Below are positions 41,545-51,945 of a stretch of 64,000 nt of DNA, piece by piece. Below the pieces are notes generated by a model. The model was not told the DNA's origin and made no database searches. It saw nothing but the letters and a program-made list of their open reading frames with translations. How positions within the stretch are numbered: the stretch's first letter is position 1; each line of letters opens with the position of its first letter. The position numbers and the translations under genes were made by a program. This DNA is from Prorocentrum cordatum (lineage: Eukaryota > Sar > Dinophyceae > Prorocentrales > Prorocentraceae), in contig CAUYUJ010020171.1 in the NCBI GenBank assembly GCA_963575745.1, positions 197,501 to 261,500 of the forward strand, read 5' to 3'.

Positions 41545-42084
41545 GCAGAAGGGGGGATGCATCGACACCCAATCGCCCATTGATCGCCGATGGGGGCCCG
41601 ACAGCCCCACACCGCCCAGGAACGTTGGGATTGGCTATCGGGGCCTTCTCGCCGATCTATCGGCGATGTATCGCCGATGTCGTGTCGATGTTTCCCCCCC
41701 TATGCCGGCCACTCCAAGAGTGTCGTTTCCCGTCATACCGGCATCGATCGGATGTGTGCATTTTTTCTCTGCAAGGACCATCGAGGAGCATTTTGGATAA
41801 TCTTGCGAACAACAAGGAGTCACGCACGAAGCCGACAAATGCTCCGGAAATGGGCGTCCGAGCGATGGCAAGTAAAAAACACGACCACATCCCTCATCCC
41901 CTCCCTCTCCCAGGAAAGCGGAGAGGAAGAGGCGGCGATAGGATGGAGGAGGACTGGAGGTGGTGCTGGTGTATATTGAGAGGGCCTTGCGGCTGGCGCC
42001 GCCGACCCTGAAGGGAGACGACGACGACAACGGCGGCAGCGACGACGACGACGCTCACGTGAGCCATAGCCATAGTCCTCAGGG
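41545..42084. other. No gene recognised; short ATCGCCGATG-rich patch
   Basis: 41590-41690 has GCCGATCTATCGGCGATGTATCGCCGATGTC, related to 14195-14280 and 44440-44600. At 41965-42050 a frame reads YIERALRLAPPTLKG before a GAC run, a weak exon possibility. Confidence 0.35.
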
Positions 42085-42660
42085 ATGCTTCTTGGGGTCT
42101 CTTCAGACGGCTCTCGTGGGCTTCTGGGGAGGAATTTTGGAGCCTCTTGGAGGCCATTTGGAAGCCTCTTGGGGGCCTCTTCGGGCCTCCTGGGGACCTC
42201 TTGTGGGCCTCTCGGGGCCTCTTGGGAACCTCTTGGGGCCTCCTGGGAGCCTCTCGGAGCTGAGGGCTCGAAGTGTCCGTTCGGGTCCCCCGTCTGGGCA
42301 CGCTCTTGAAGTAGCCGTCTTGGGGGCCTCGTGGGCCGTCTTGGAGACGTTTTGGGGCCTCTCGGGCTGTTTTGCGGTCCTCTTGGAGGCCTCCTGGGCC
42401 GTCTTGGGCCAACATGCGGGGTCTATTGCGCCGTTTTGGATCGGCGGGAAGTGGAAAAGGCGAGAACGCCCGAATCTCTACAAAAACCAGCTGAACATCC
42501 ATGAATTTGGCCTCTTGGGGCCCACTCGGGAGTGCTCTTGGAGGCTTCTTGGGGCGTCCTGGGGGCTTCCTGGGCAGTCTGGAGGGCGTGAAGGCGTTTT
42601 GGACCGACCATTTGGCAAATGGGGGCCCTCTTGGACCGTCTCAGGGGCCTCTTGGGGCAT
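42085..42660 (+). repeat. TTGGGGCCTC-rich degenerate repeat
   Basis: Units such as CTCTTGGGGCCTCCTGGGAG recur every 10-30 bp. The same vocabulary is found at 9840-11960. An introner lies at its right edge. Confidence 0.75.
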
Positions 42661-42665
42661 TCTTG

Positions 42666-42812
42666 TCAGGAGGGGGAAAACACACAGACACAATTAATCG
42701 TCGACCCCAAGGAAAATAGGTGAAACTATAGAAAGTGGGGGGGAACGCAGAAAATATGGAACAACATTGGGAATCCTGGGATTGGCGTGTATTTATTCAT
42801 GTGGCCCCTTGA
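42666..42812 (+). mobile_element. Introner-family element, copy 2
   Basis: Starts TCAGGAGGGGGAAAACACAC and ends GTGGCCCCTTGA. Flanks read TCTTG (42661-42665) and GCTTG (42813-42817), a 5-bp duplication with one mismatch. The surrounding sequence is repeat, not coding. 147 bp. Confidence 0.85.
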
Positions 42813-43139
42813 GCTTGGCCTGTCTTGGTATTTTCTGAGGCCCCAGGCCCCCCAGGGGGGGATGTGTATCTGACCTGGAACCCCAACCCTGCCCCGCCCC
42901 TTCCCTGGAGGGGGAGGGATCAGAGGGAAGGGACTTCCCTTCGACTCGATGACGACACTGCTCGATTTTTCTCTCGCTGGCAAGCCCGAGGAGGAGGGTG
43001 CAGGGGAAGGGGACGACGGAGACGACTGACGGAAACGACGACTCGAACAGAGAAGCCTCTCACACAAGCAGACAGGGTCGGCGGATCATTAGGACATGCG
43101 CCCAAATCTTCGACGATCTGATTTCTTCTGAGGGCCGCT
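42813..43139. other. No gene recognised
   Basis: Mixed sequence with a poly-G run. No supported feature. Confidence 0.4.
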
Positions 43140-43163
43140 CGTCGTCATCGTCGGCGCCCGTCG

Positions 43164-43201
<38 letters not shown>

Positions 43202-43218
43202 GGTCGTGATCGTCGTCG

Positions 43219-43285
<67 letters not shown>

Positions 43286-43289
43286 GCGC

Positions 43290-43321
<32 letters not shown>

Positions 43322-43325
43322 CGGC
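43140..43325. repeat. (GTC)n microsatellite
   Basis: Near-pure GTCGTC repeats with a GGCGCCC interruption occurring twice (about 43153 and 43285). Confidence 0.95.
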
Positions 43326-43611
43326 GCCGGGCGCCCGGGACCTGTGGAGCCGCGCACTGAACAACTCGTATCGTCGGACGCCTGGGTCGCCGTCGCCGCT
43401 GGCCGTCGGCGCCCACTGGCGGCGACGGCGGCGGCGTGTTCGCCCTCGAGGGCGAACTCGCCCAGGGTCCGGGGGCAGGCCCCAGCGGCCCCAGCGGTCC
43501 CAACGGTCCCACCGGCCAGCGGCCCCAACAGTCCCACCGGCCAGCGGTCCCAGCGGTCCCACCACAGCGTCGATTCCCCCCCTCTCCTCTTTCCAGCGAG
43601 AGGGAGGGGGG
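43326..43611. other. No gene recognised; CCCACCGGCCAGCGG minirepeats
   Basis: CCAGCGGTCCCAACGGTCCC and CCCACCGGCCAGCGG repeat several times at 43478-43562. Confidence 0.5.
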
Positions 43612-43796
43612 TACTCCAGATCTCGTAATAAAAGGGAGGGGGTCTGGACCCTCCAAGACAAGCCATTTCAGACCCCCCCCCGGTGGGAGAACCCTCCAAA
43701 ACATCGTCCCCAGACCCCCCCAGGCCCTCCAAGATAGCCTGGAAGAGACCCCCCCCGAAATGAGACCCCCTCCCTTCTATTACGAAATCTGGAGTA
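43612..43796. mobile_element. Inverted-repeat element family C, copy 2
   Basis: Starts TACTCCAGATCTCGTAATAA and ends TTACGAAATCTGGAGTA. The interior (AGACCCCCCCAGGCCCTCCA) is the reverse complement of copy 1 at 15070-15253, so the two copies lie in opposite orientation. 185 bp. Confidence 0.88.
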
Positions 43797-43839
43797 GGGA
43801 GGAGGTGGTGGTGGTGTATATTCTTGGGTCCCCTGCCAG

Positions 43840-44040
43840 CGGTGACCGCGGGCGAGGGCTGCCGCCGCCGCGCCCCGCCGCCCCGCCGAGTGCGCGGCTG
43901 CACGTGGCGGGGGGGCGGCGCCACCGCGGGGGCCGCCGCGGCCCGCGCCGCGGCCCGCGCCGCGGCGCCCGTCGTCGCTCCGCCGCCGTCTGCCTGCCTG
44001 CGGCGGGCGCTCCCGTGCCCGGGCATCTGGGCCTCTAGAT
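43840..44040 (+). CDS. Weak candidate exon, Ala-rich
   Basis: After CCTGCCAG one frame contains GATAGAAAARAAARAAAPVV, then CLRRALPCPG. Composition is GC-driven and other frames are equally open, so this is only a possibility for the helical-repeat gene. Confidence 0.15.
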
Positions 44041-44059
44041 CCAGGAGCGAAAGCAGGAC

Positions 44060-44265
44060 GTACACGTACGGTAGGTTTGCGTCGTGTCGACCAGCGGCGA
44101 CCCCAGCGTGGGATTGCAAGGTTGAACGCCGCCGGCGACCCAGAATCGATCGATGTTGAACGATCGGACGTTGCGGCAGCGGCCGATCGTTCAAGGTTGA
44201 ACGATCCCTGCGGTGTCAAACACCAACGCTGGGGTCGGCACGACGCGGACCTGCCGTACACGACT
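44060..44265. mobile_element. Inverted-repeat element family D, copy 1
   Basis: The left arm CGTACGGTAGGTTTGCGTCG and right arm CGACGCGGACCTGCCGTACA are imperfect inverses. Inside is ACGCCGCCGGCGACCCAGAA, identical in copy 2 (57070-57272), and CCGATCGTTCAAGGTTGA. No coding capacity. Confidence 0.85.
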
Positions 44266-44408
44266 CCACGCTGCTTTCGAGATTTCGCATTGCGCGAATA
44301 CTCGTATCACGCGGCCGGTCTCACTGCGCGAGTGTTCGTATCATGCGGGTCAAGGGGCCGTGTTCATGACATGTACATAGCTGGGCGCGTACGTCCTTTG
44401 TGGGCTCC

Positions 44409-44616
44409 CTATAGATGGTGTCGGAGTAGATGGGGTCGGAGGATCGCGCCGCATCGCCGATGCATCAACGATGCGGCTCGATGTGGGGCACAATTTTCCC
44501 CACGCCGACGTCGCCGATTCATCGCCAGTGCATCGCGGATGCATCGCCGATGCATCGCCGATGTATCGGCGATGCGGCGCGATCTTCCGACCCCATCTAC
44601 TTCAACCCCATCTAGG
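44409..44616. mobile_element. Inverted-repeat element with about 58-bp arms and ATCGCCGATGC core
   Basis: The left arm (TAGATGGTGTCGGAGTAGAT, GGGGTCGGAGGATCGCGCCG) is mirrored at 44560-44616. The centre is built from repeated CATCGCCGATG words, themselves near-palindromic. Related core words occur at 14195-14280 and 41600-41690 without the arms. Confidence 0.75.
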
Positions 44617-44629
44617 AGGCCTCTAGTGC

Positions 44630-44780
44630 ATCAGGTCGGGCCTGTTCCCCTTACGGGCGCATCCTGGGCGATAAGTTTGACATCGTCAAAAAACGCCCCC
44701 AAGAGTAGACCTGCAATCTTCCCCAGACTGTTTTGAAATATTTTTGGATACTCCTCTTGTAGAGGGACAGGCCCGACTTG
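44630..44780. mobile_element. Inverted-repeat element family A, copy 5
   Basis: Arms CAGGTCGGGCCTGTTCCCCT and AGAGGGACAGGCCCGACTTG. It is more diverged than the other copies, but the inner TCTTCCCCAGACTGTTTTG is recognisable. Confidence 0.82.
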
Positions 44781-44795
44781 TTCCGTGCACGAGAA

Positions 44796-44962
44796 TCAGG
44801 AGGGGAAAAAACACACACAGACACAATGAATCGCCCACTCCCAGGAAAATGAGGGAAACTATGGGCAGTGGGGGGGACGACAAAACCCCAGCAAAAATGT
44901 GGGAACAGATGGGGAATCCTTGCATTCGTGTGTATTTACCTGTGTGTCCCAGGGCCCCTTCA
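44796..44962 (+). mobile_element. Introner-family element, copy 3
   Basis: Starts TCAGGAGGGGAAAAAACACA and ends AGGGCCCCTTCA. Flanks GAGAA and GAGGG agree at three of five positions, so the target duplication has decayed or was imperfect. No GT donor is available at the left edge. Confidence 0.85.
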
Positions 44963-45694
44963 GAGGGAGCCGGAAGTCCGGGCTCCGCGGAGGCCGCCGA
45001 GCGGGCGCGGGGCCCGCCCCGAAGGGCCCCCCTGGAGAGGGGCACGCCCGCCGGGGGCACCTCGGCCCAGCGAGCGCTTGAGCCCGGCGAGCCCGCGGGC
45101 TCGCCGCGGCCAGCGCCCCGCCCCTGGGGCCGCTCCCGGGTGGCGCCGCCGCCGGCGCCGCGGGGGTCTCTCGGGGGCGGCAAAGAGGGGGTCCCTATCC
45201 TGGGTAGGCGAAGGCCAGACTGTCAGATTGGATTGGGCCCCACGGGCCAACCTGGCCTGGCCAGACTGGATGATTTGGGCTGTTCGCCAGGCTGGATTCG
45301 CGTTGGCTCCCTCGCCAGATGGCCCCCGTTTGCCGGATGGGGCCTGCCAGATTGGCGCCAGATTGGCTTCGACTACCCAGTTTTACTAAAGGGAGTTCTG
45401 TCCATCCCCGAGCTATCGAGGAGGAGGAGGAGGAGGAGGAGGAGGAGGAGGGGCGCTCCTTCGATCTCTGGTGGGCTCCACCTGCACGGGCTATCGGCTA
45501 GACGCCAGAGTGACCCTTCGCCGGAGCGACCTCTGGGTGCGGGCACAGATGGGTCCCCAGGTGGCCGAGGACGGAGCAGGAGCAGCGGCCTGCGCGCCCA
45601 GGTCTGGTCCCCCCCCGCGGCCTCCCAAAAAGCCGCGCACCCAAGGTCACTCCTACCCAGGGTCACTCTTGCGTGTGGCCGACTCTAGGGGGGG
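44963..45694. other. No gene recognised
   Basis: Very GC-rich sequence with no preferred frame at 44963-45190. CCAGATTGG words recur at 45220-45370, a small repeat shared with 5428-5460 lies at 45382-45414, and a GGA tract at 45418-45450. Confidence 0.4.
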
Positions 45695-46080
45695 GGGGGT
45701 CATGGCGGGGGCCATGACATTTCCCCAGATGTCATGGCGCCTCTTCTTATTTCATTGCGTCCCTGGCCCCCCCCCCTGGGCCGCGCACGTGCCGCCGGCC
45801 ATGATTTGCACCCCCCCCCTCTTGGACACCCCCCTCTTGGCCGCCCCCGAGTCTCCCTGGAGCCTTGAGACTCAGGAGGGGAAAAAACACAGACGCAAAG
45901 AATCGTCGACTCCCAGGAAGCGACGGGAAAGTATGAACAAGGGGGGGAAGACAAAACTCCAGGAAATGTGGAAAATATAAGGAATTATAGGATTTGTGTG
46001 TATTTGTTTGCGTGTCCCAGAGCCCCTTGAGAGACGGGGGTCACTGTAGAAGGGGGTCAGCCAGAGCGCCAGATCTTGCA
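45695..46080 (+). repeat. Dispersed repeats X (45695-45855) and Y (46031-46080), split by an introner
   Basis: X (ATGTCATGGCGCC, TTATTTCATTGCGTCCCTGG, CATGATTTGCACCCCC) recurs at 55425-55588. Y (GAGACGGGGGTCACTG, GGGGGTCAGCCAG) recurs at 55337-55390. Order differs between loci: X then Y here, Y then X there. Confidence 0.8.
45872..46030 (+). mobile_element. Introner-family element, copy 4
   Basis: Starts TCAGGAGGGGAAAAAACACA and ends AGAGCCCCTTGA, flanked by exact GAGAC (45867-45871 and 46031-46035). The related locus near 55332-55355 reads GCCTCGAGACGGGGGTCAG with a single GAGAC and no insertion, which gives the empty site and fixes both element ends. 159 bp. Confidence 0.9.
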
Positions 46081-46570
46081 AGGTCCTGCAGGGCCAGGGA
46101 TGCACTGACCCAGGTGTTGTTTGAGCGTGCGTCGGCGGCGCGCGAGGGGGGGAAGTCAAAAAGAGAAGGCCTTCTCAGAAAGCGGCGGGACTTCTCAGGA
46201 GCCCTCGCGCCTTCTGAGCAGCTGTTTGTGGTGTTTTCGGGGGGGGGCTCAGGAAACTTCTCAGAAGGCCAGAGGACTCTCAGAAGGCCAGATGACTCCT
46301 GAGCCTTCTGAGAAGGCCTTCTCCTTGTCACTTCAGAACCCTCGCTCGGCGCCGAGCGCGCGCCGGAGCTTGGGCAGGGGAGGGCCTCTTCTCCACCAGG
46401 CATGCCCACAGCCCCGCAGGAGCACAAGGACGCTCGCCCTCGGGCCGGGGCGTCATGCCGCTCGCCCCGCAGTGAGCGCGGGCGCGAGGGCGGCGCAGAT
46501 CACCAAATGGGGGGGCGCGGCCGGCGGGGCCGCGCTTGCATGCGCCCGACGGGGGCGGAGGAGCGATGCA
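46081..46570. other. No gene recognised; CTTCTCAGAAGGC minirepeats
   Basis: CTTCTCAGAAGGCCAGA and CCTTCTGAGAAGGCCTTCTC words, partly palindromic, recur at 46160-46325. No domain in any frame. Confidence 0.45.
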
Positions 46571-46574
46571 GAGG

Positions 46575-46695
46575 CAGAGGAGGAGGAGGAGGAGGAGGAG
46601 GAGGAGGAGGAGGAGGAGGAACTCTCGAGGAGGAGGAGGAGGAGGAGGAGGAGGAGGAGGAGGAGGAGGAGGAGGAGGAGGAGGAGGAGGAGGAG
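46575..46695 (+). repeat. (GGA)n tract
   Basis: Near-pure GGA with one AACTCTCGA interruption at 46620. Confidence 0.95.
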
Positions 46696-46934
46696 AAGCC
46701 CCCAGAGGGGTGCCTCGGTGTCGGGCAGTGCCCTGGGGCCCCAGGGGAAGCGCATTCCGCCCCTTCCCCTGGGTGAGCAGGTCTCCTGACGAGCAGCCGG
46801 GCCCTCCGGCAAGGCAGCGCAGCCGGAGGTCACTAAGCCATCCCAGTTGCTGTGACGTGCGGACCCTCCCGGGTCGAAGCCAGGGAGGTGCGCGCGACAT
46901 CCCAGGGCCCCCGGGCCCAGGACGGCCGCTGCAA

Positions 46935-47070
46935 CGAGGAGGAGGAGGAGGAGGAGGAGGAGGAGGAGGAACTCGAGGAGGAGGAGGAGGAACTCGAGGA
47001 GGAGGAGGAGGAACTCGAGGAAGAGGAGGAGGAGGGGGAGGAGGAGGAGGAGGAGGAGGAGGATGGATGA
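46935..47070 (+). repeat. (GGA)n tract with AACTCGAGGAG spacers
   Basis: Three GGAACTCGAGGAGGAGGAGG units make an 18-bp higher period within the GGA tract. Confidence 0.93.
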
Positions 47071-47129
47071 GGAGGAGCTTGGCGCCTTGGCCAACCCGAT
47101 CACGACTCGTCGGCGCCTCCTGTCAGTCC

Positions 47130-47215
47130 TCTGCCGCCCGCGCCCTCGAGAGGCCATGGCCTCCGCGCTGCTGGAGCAGATCCACACGCGGCTGGGCGAT
47201 CCCTCCTCACTGGGG
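47130..47215 (+). CDS. Candidate exon of a helical-repeat protein (d)
   Basis: After CCTCCTGTCAG the frame reads VLCRPRPREAMASALLEQIH, then TRLGDP. The AMASALLEQIHTRL helix looks genuine. Limits are uncertain, and a second frame is also open across part of it. Confidence 0.35.
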
Positions 47216-48429
47216 GAGGGGCTGGGGGGGGGAGGAGGAGTCAGGTGGAGGAGGAGGACCATCGAGGATTGAGGATCAAGCGTTTAGGGTGTGTATGCCC
47301 AGCTCTTCTGGTGACCTCCTGGAGGGCCTACTGAGGGACCTCCCGCGGGACCTCTTCCGGGACTACCTGGTGGACCTCCTGAGGGACCCCCGGTGGAGAT
47401 GTGTGGGTGGGGGCGGAGGAGAGGAGCGGGAGCGAGATGAGGAGGGGGGAGAGATGCAGTTGCGACCAGTGGTGAAGCCGGTCCTGCGAAGCTCATGGTG
47501 TCCTCGTGTTCTCCAGTTCCTGGCCCGGGTGCCGCGTGCCTTTGGCTCGTTCGTGGCATCTCGCTGCCCTGGGAGGGGTCTTCAGTCCTCTCGGGCGTCT
47601 TCCATCTTTGGTCGCCACTTGTAGAAGGAGGGGGCAGGATGAGCTCGAAGTATGAGCCAAGTCGCTTGGCCAATCGAATTCGCTTGCTTTCACCCAGGGG
47701 CTGAGACAGGGAGTGAAAGATTGAGAGATTTGACAGATTGTAAGGGTTTGGTTTCTGGTGGCGCGGGTTGCAGTATTGAAAGATTACAAGTTCATAGATC
47801 CGGTGCGACATATTGAAGCATTGAAACATCGACAGTCAATCTAGCGATCCCAGCGTGAAATATTTAAAGATCTGTCATTCCGGAAGATCTGTATTGAACC
47901 AGTGAAAGGTTTGAGACTCGAACTTTCTCAATCTAGAGGTTCCGGATTGAACGATTGATATCGGAGGTTGGGGGGTGAGAAGTGAAACGGAGACCCCTCA
48001 CCGGGAAACCGTTTCGATTTCGTGTTCATGTCGTGCGCGCGGGCAAGGCGAAATTGCGTGGGCGGGCGAGCGGAATGGACCCGCCGTTGGTAGGGCGAAG
48101 CCAGGTCAAATGCTGCTCGCCCCCCCCGTTGGCCAGCGATGGCCCGGGGGTGTCCCGATGGTATCCCGATAACACAATCCTGCGGATAATAAAGCATCCC
48201 CCTTTCAACCCTGGTATCTGTTTATCCAAGGGAATAAATGTGATTCAGTTGCCACAACAGGCGGGGAGTCCGAACTTTACACAACCCCCTCCAAAGTTCC
48301 TGTCTCAGCTTTGATTTTCATCGCAAGCACGGCACCATGAATAATCTTCATTATCACCGATAAATCCTGGAAACAGTTTATGATGTTCCCTGGACCCCGA
48401 ACGTTACACTATCCCAAGGTTATTCTCAC
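47216..48429. other. No gene recognised
   Basis: Mixed sequence that becomes AT-richer after 47700, with TTGAAAGATTGAGAGATT-type words. No frame shows a domain. Confidence 0.4.
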
Positions 48430-48775
48430 CGGCATCGGGTTAGTGTCCCGACTGAGTCTCCATAGTGTCCGGGTCGTGTCCCGATGGTCTCCCGATGGTG
48501 TCCCGATGGTGTTCCCGAGGGTGTCCCGATGGTGTCCCGATGTTGTTCCGATGTTGTCCACATGGTGTCCACATGGTGTCCACAGGGTGTCTTTATGGTG
48601 TCCCGATGGTGTCTGGATGGTGTCTGGATGGTGTCCCGACGGTGTCCCGATGGTGTCCAGATGGTGTCCCGATGGCGTCCCGATTGTGCCTGATGGTGTC
48701 CCGATTGTGTCCCCATTGTGCCTCCATGGTGGCTCGATTTTATCCCGATGGTGTCCCGATGGCTGTCCCGTGAGA
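48430..48775 (+). repeat. GGTGTCCCGATG 12-bp minisatellite
   Basis: Roughly 27 degenerate units of GGTGTCCCGATG, with CACATGGTGTCC and TGGATGGTGTC variants. The period of 12 keeps frames open (MVSRWCPDGVP-like), a repeat artefact. Confidence 0.92.
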
Positions 48776-49105
48776 TATATGGAGAGCGAAATCGATAAAT
48801 AGCCAGACCGATCGATCGATAGTGAGATCGATCGATAGATAGTAGGATCGATTGTGAGATGTATAGTGAGACGGATTGATAGTCAGATTGGTAGATTGGT
48901 AGAGTGACCGATGGTGAAATCAAACGTAGGATCCGATCAACAGATACCGAGATCGATAGTGAGATAATGCGGTCGATCGTGAGACCGACAGGTCGATTGT
49001 ATGACCGTTAGTGAGACCGATAAGGAGATCTATAGCGGAACCGATAGTAAGTTCGATGGCGAGACTTACAGTGAGGCCGATAGTGAGATCGATTCTCAAG
49101 TAGTG
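48776..49105 (+). repeat. GATCGATAGTGA-type degenerate repeat
   Basis: ATCGATAGTGAGATCGATCG and related words recur throughout, shading from the preceding minisatellite. Confidence 0.8.
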
Positions 49106-49378
49106 GATTGCTGGACCGCGATGGTGTTCCGATGGTGCCCGGATGGTGGCATGTATCTGTCTCCAGGGTGCCCAGATGGTGTCCCATCGCAGTTGTCATC
49201 AGTTGGCCCCCCGCACAGCGTCCTTATCACACGAAGGATGGTCGCACAGGTTTTGAAGCACGTAGATGTTGATGAGATTCTGGTCTCTGGAGCCGACCCC
49301 TCGGGCCTCCAAGACGGCCCATGAGGCGTCCAAGAGCGCCCCAGCACGCTCTCCGTCTCTCAGAGCACGATGGCGGAT

Positions 49379-49379
<1 letters not shown>

Positions 49380-49412
<33 letters not shown>
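49380..49412. repeat. (AT)n microsatellite
   Basis: About 16 AT dinucleotides. Confidence 0.95.
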
Positions 49413-49414
<2 letters not shown>

Positions 49415-50077
49415 AAAGACTTAAGCGAACGAAAGATGCTTGAATTTCTGAATTGTCAATCGGGCCCTTCCGCATCGAACTAATCATCAAAGTTTCAATG
49501 TGAATTTGTTGGATTGAAGGTCTTCTGTCTGCTTATATGGGTCCTCTGTTGTATTGAAGTATTATGACAGTTTCATCTTTTCAATTGTTTCATTTCCAGA
49601 CCGAGCGAGTCTCTCCCTGCGATGAGTAACCCTAATTCTTTCGCTCCATGTCCAACCAAACGACGTGGTGTATACGTCCAGCCCCTCCGAGGGGGAGCGC
49701 TGAGGAAGAGGTTCCTCAGGGTTCAACTGGAACTCGTTGCGCTCGCGCTGCAGTCTTGCCTTCAGCAGGCCTGTTTAGACTTTCAGTCCAGATGCCCTGC
49801 CCTTCGATGACGCCTGGGCGCACGCCCCTCCGATCTATACGAGTCTGAAGCCCCCCTCAGAGTCCTGACCTCCCCTTCCACAACCAAATTAGTAGACGAA
49901 TAACATTCCAGACCTCGTCAATTTCAACGCTCCTTCTTTCTGGAAGGGCACCCGCTCATCTGTCTAGAACCCGCAGCAGAGCTAAAGCGAAAAATAAGGA
50001 CCGACGCCTCCTCCCCCTCCCCGCATCTCCTGGCCCCCTCCTTGCTCTCGTACTACAGGAGGAGGGGGACGCAGACG
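49413..50077. other. No gene recognised
   Basis: AT-richer than the window average. No supported feature. Confidence 0.4.
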
Positions 50078-50160
50078 AGAAGAAGGGGGAGGAGGAGGAG
50101 GAGGAGGAGGAGGAGGAGGAGGAGGAGGAGGAGGAGGAGGAGGAGGAGGAGGAGGGAGAA
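50078..50160 (+). repeat. (GGA)n tract
   Basis: Near-pure GGA. Confidence 0.95.
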
Positions 50161-50277
50161 GAGGATCAGGAGGAAGCTGAGGCGGATCAGGCGGTGGAGG
50201 AGGAGGAGGGCGGGTGGAGGGCGCATGACGTGATTTGCCCTGCCTCCCTTGAAAGATCGGGTCACGGACACAAACAG

Positions 50278-50400
50278 GTGCGCGCGCGCCCGCCCGCGCG
50301 AGCACCGGCGACGCGCGCGGGGGCGGTGCCCGAGGCGATCTCACGGCGCGGCAGCTCTGCTCCGTGGCCAGGCCCACCCGCCGCCGCTGCCGACACTGCA
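50278..50400 (+). CDS. Candidate exon of a helical-repeat protein (e)
   Basis: After CACAAACAG the frame includes ARGDLTARQLCSVARPTRRR. DLTARQLCSVA resembles the conserved DLxxxxLxxVA turn of RAP-type helical repeats. Third codon positions are mostly G or C. Another frame is also open, so confidence is limited. Confidence 0.35.
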
Positions 50401-51097
50401 CAGCCAGCGCCAGCAGTGAGGGTGCAGTGCTTGAGCACACGGCCATTCCAGCATTCCGTGATCCTGGGGGCGGGTCTGGTCTGGAGAGTCTGATCTGGGG
50501 TGTGTAACTGGGCTTTTCCTAGCTGGCCCTGGGGCGTTCCTGAAGAGTTCCTTGGCTTTTCCTAGCTGGCCCTGGGGCGTGTAACCTTGCTCGGCCAGGA
50601 TACGTGTGACTCCACCCGCCAATCTGCTATGAAGTTCGGAGTGCCCGTCGATCGACGAAAGTAAGTACGCATTCGGGAATCCTAGACACAGACCTACATG
50701 GAGCGCCTTCGCGCTCCCTGTTCCAACGTCGAGCGCCCCTGAAAGCCTACCGGTTGCGCGGACCGAGCCCCGATGTGCTTTGAACGCTTCGCTGCTTCGT
50801 GCTGCCGCCTGCCTCCTTCCTCGGGGGATGGAGATTCGACACCACCACCATCAGGGTGACCACCTCCAGCGAGGAGGTCCACGACGCCTCCCCGAGCTGG
50901 GGATGTTTCGAGCGAGAGGGGGGATGGAGGGGGAACACCACCTGGCTCCTCCCACTGGTGGTCTCTGGTGGCGGTGGTGGTGTCGCTTTTCCGTGCTCCT
51001 ACTTCGGCCCCCCTGGGCACCCTTGGCTCGCGGGGGCGGTGCCAAGGCGCCTGCGGCGACCGAATAGCGCGGCAGCTCTGCCTGTGCGGTGGTTATA
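50401..51097. other. No gene recognised; short TTTTCCTAGCTGGCCCTGGG duplication
   Basis: A 41-bp phrase containing TTTTCCTAGCTGGCCCTGGG occurs at 50513 and 50554 in tandem. Otherwise ordinary sequence. Confidence 0.5.
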
Positions 51098-51268
51098 CAA
51101 GGGCTCCCTCGAGGGCGCGAAGTTATTCGCGCTTCGCGCTTCGCGGTCCTCGTTCCTCCTCCTCCTCCTCGTCCTCCTCTTCTCCCCCTTGGGAGGGCGG
51201 CGCGAGAGCGCGAAGTTATTCGCACTTCGCGCTTCGCGCAGCGCGAAGCGCGAAGTTGGGAGCCCTAG
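51098..51268. mobile_element. Inverted-repeat element family B, copy 2
   Basis: CAAGGGCTCCCTCGAGGGCG to GTTGGGAGCCCTAG, otherwise nearly identical to copy 1 at 5687-5850. No clear target duplication (GTTATA against CACATA). Confidence 0.88.
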
Positions 51269-51792
51269 CACATACCGACGGTCGTTGAACGTTTGTAATT
51301 TTCATGGCGCCCGGCCCCTATCCGCCAAAAAAGCGTGCGCCCGGGAAAATATGTAACCGAAAACGCGTCCGAAGTCGTGACCGACAACGCAGAGTGACGC
51401 GCCGCTGTGGGGAGCCCGTCGACTTGTTACTTCTTCGCTTTTGTTGAGGCATGGTGTTTCTTCAACAGCAACACGCTGATGAGTGTCCAAACGGTGGCGA
51501 GTAATTGATACTGCTTTTGCTCCCCACCCGTGCGGGGACGCTAGCTCTTTCTGGTGACGGCAGTCTCGTTCGCTCGTTCCCAGGCCTCCGACGGCTTCAC
51601 ATATTTTCGAGCATGGTGGCCGTAGGCCTCGGTCGATCCCTTCACCAGGACAAGTTTTTCACCCCGACCTTTTTGTTGATCGCCCCGGGGCCCGAAAACA
51701 GGGCTCGGGGGCCGATGAGGCAGAACCACACAGGATGCGGCATTCTCGTGTCTCTCCATGGTCGGGTTCGTTCCCTCCCCGCGCACGAGGTC
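51269..51792. other. No gene recognised
   Basis: Mixed sequence; no domain in any frame. Confidence 0.4.
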
Positions 51793-51945
51793 CCTGGGCT
51801 ACCTGCGCCCAGAGGCCCCGGACGTGCTGGCGGAGGTGCTCGGCGCTGCTCAGGCGGCGGCGGAGGCGGCGCACAGGGCGCGGCAGCCAGCGGCACCCGG
51901 CGAGGGCGAGGAGGCGACCCTGCTGGTCGCTGGTCGCCGCTGCCG
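51793..51945 (+). CDS. Candidate exon of a helical-repeat protein (f)
   Basis: After CGCACGAG the frame reads SLGYLRPEAPDVLAEVLGAA, then QAAAEAAHRARQPAAPGEGE and EATLL. A clear amphipathic helix (PDVLAEVLGAAQAAAEAAHRA) with GC-ending codons. It is followed by GTCGCTG-type low-complexity sequence, which is probably intronic. Confidence 0.42.

Noticed and set aside
44796-44962. Introner copy 3 as a working GT-AG intron
   Set aside because: No GT lies at the left edge (GAGAATCAGG) and no coding frame continues across it.
48380-48802. 140-codon MVSRWCPDGVP-repeat frame
   Set aside because: A 12-bp minisatellite period keeps the frame open; three frames show the same pattern.
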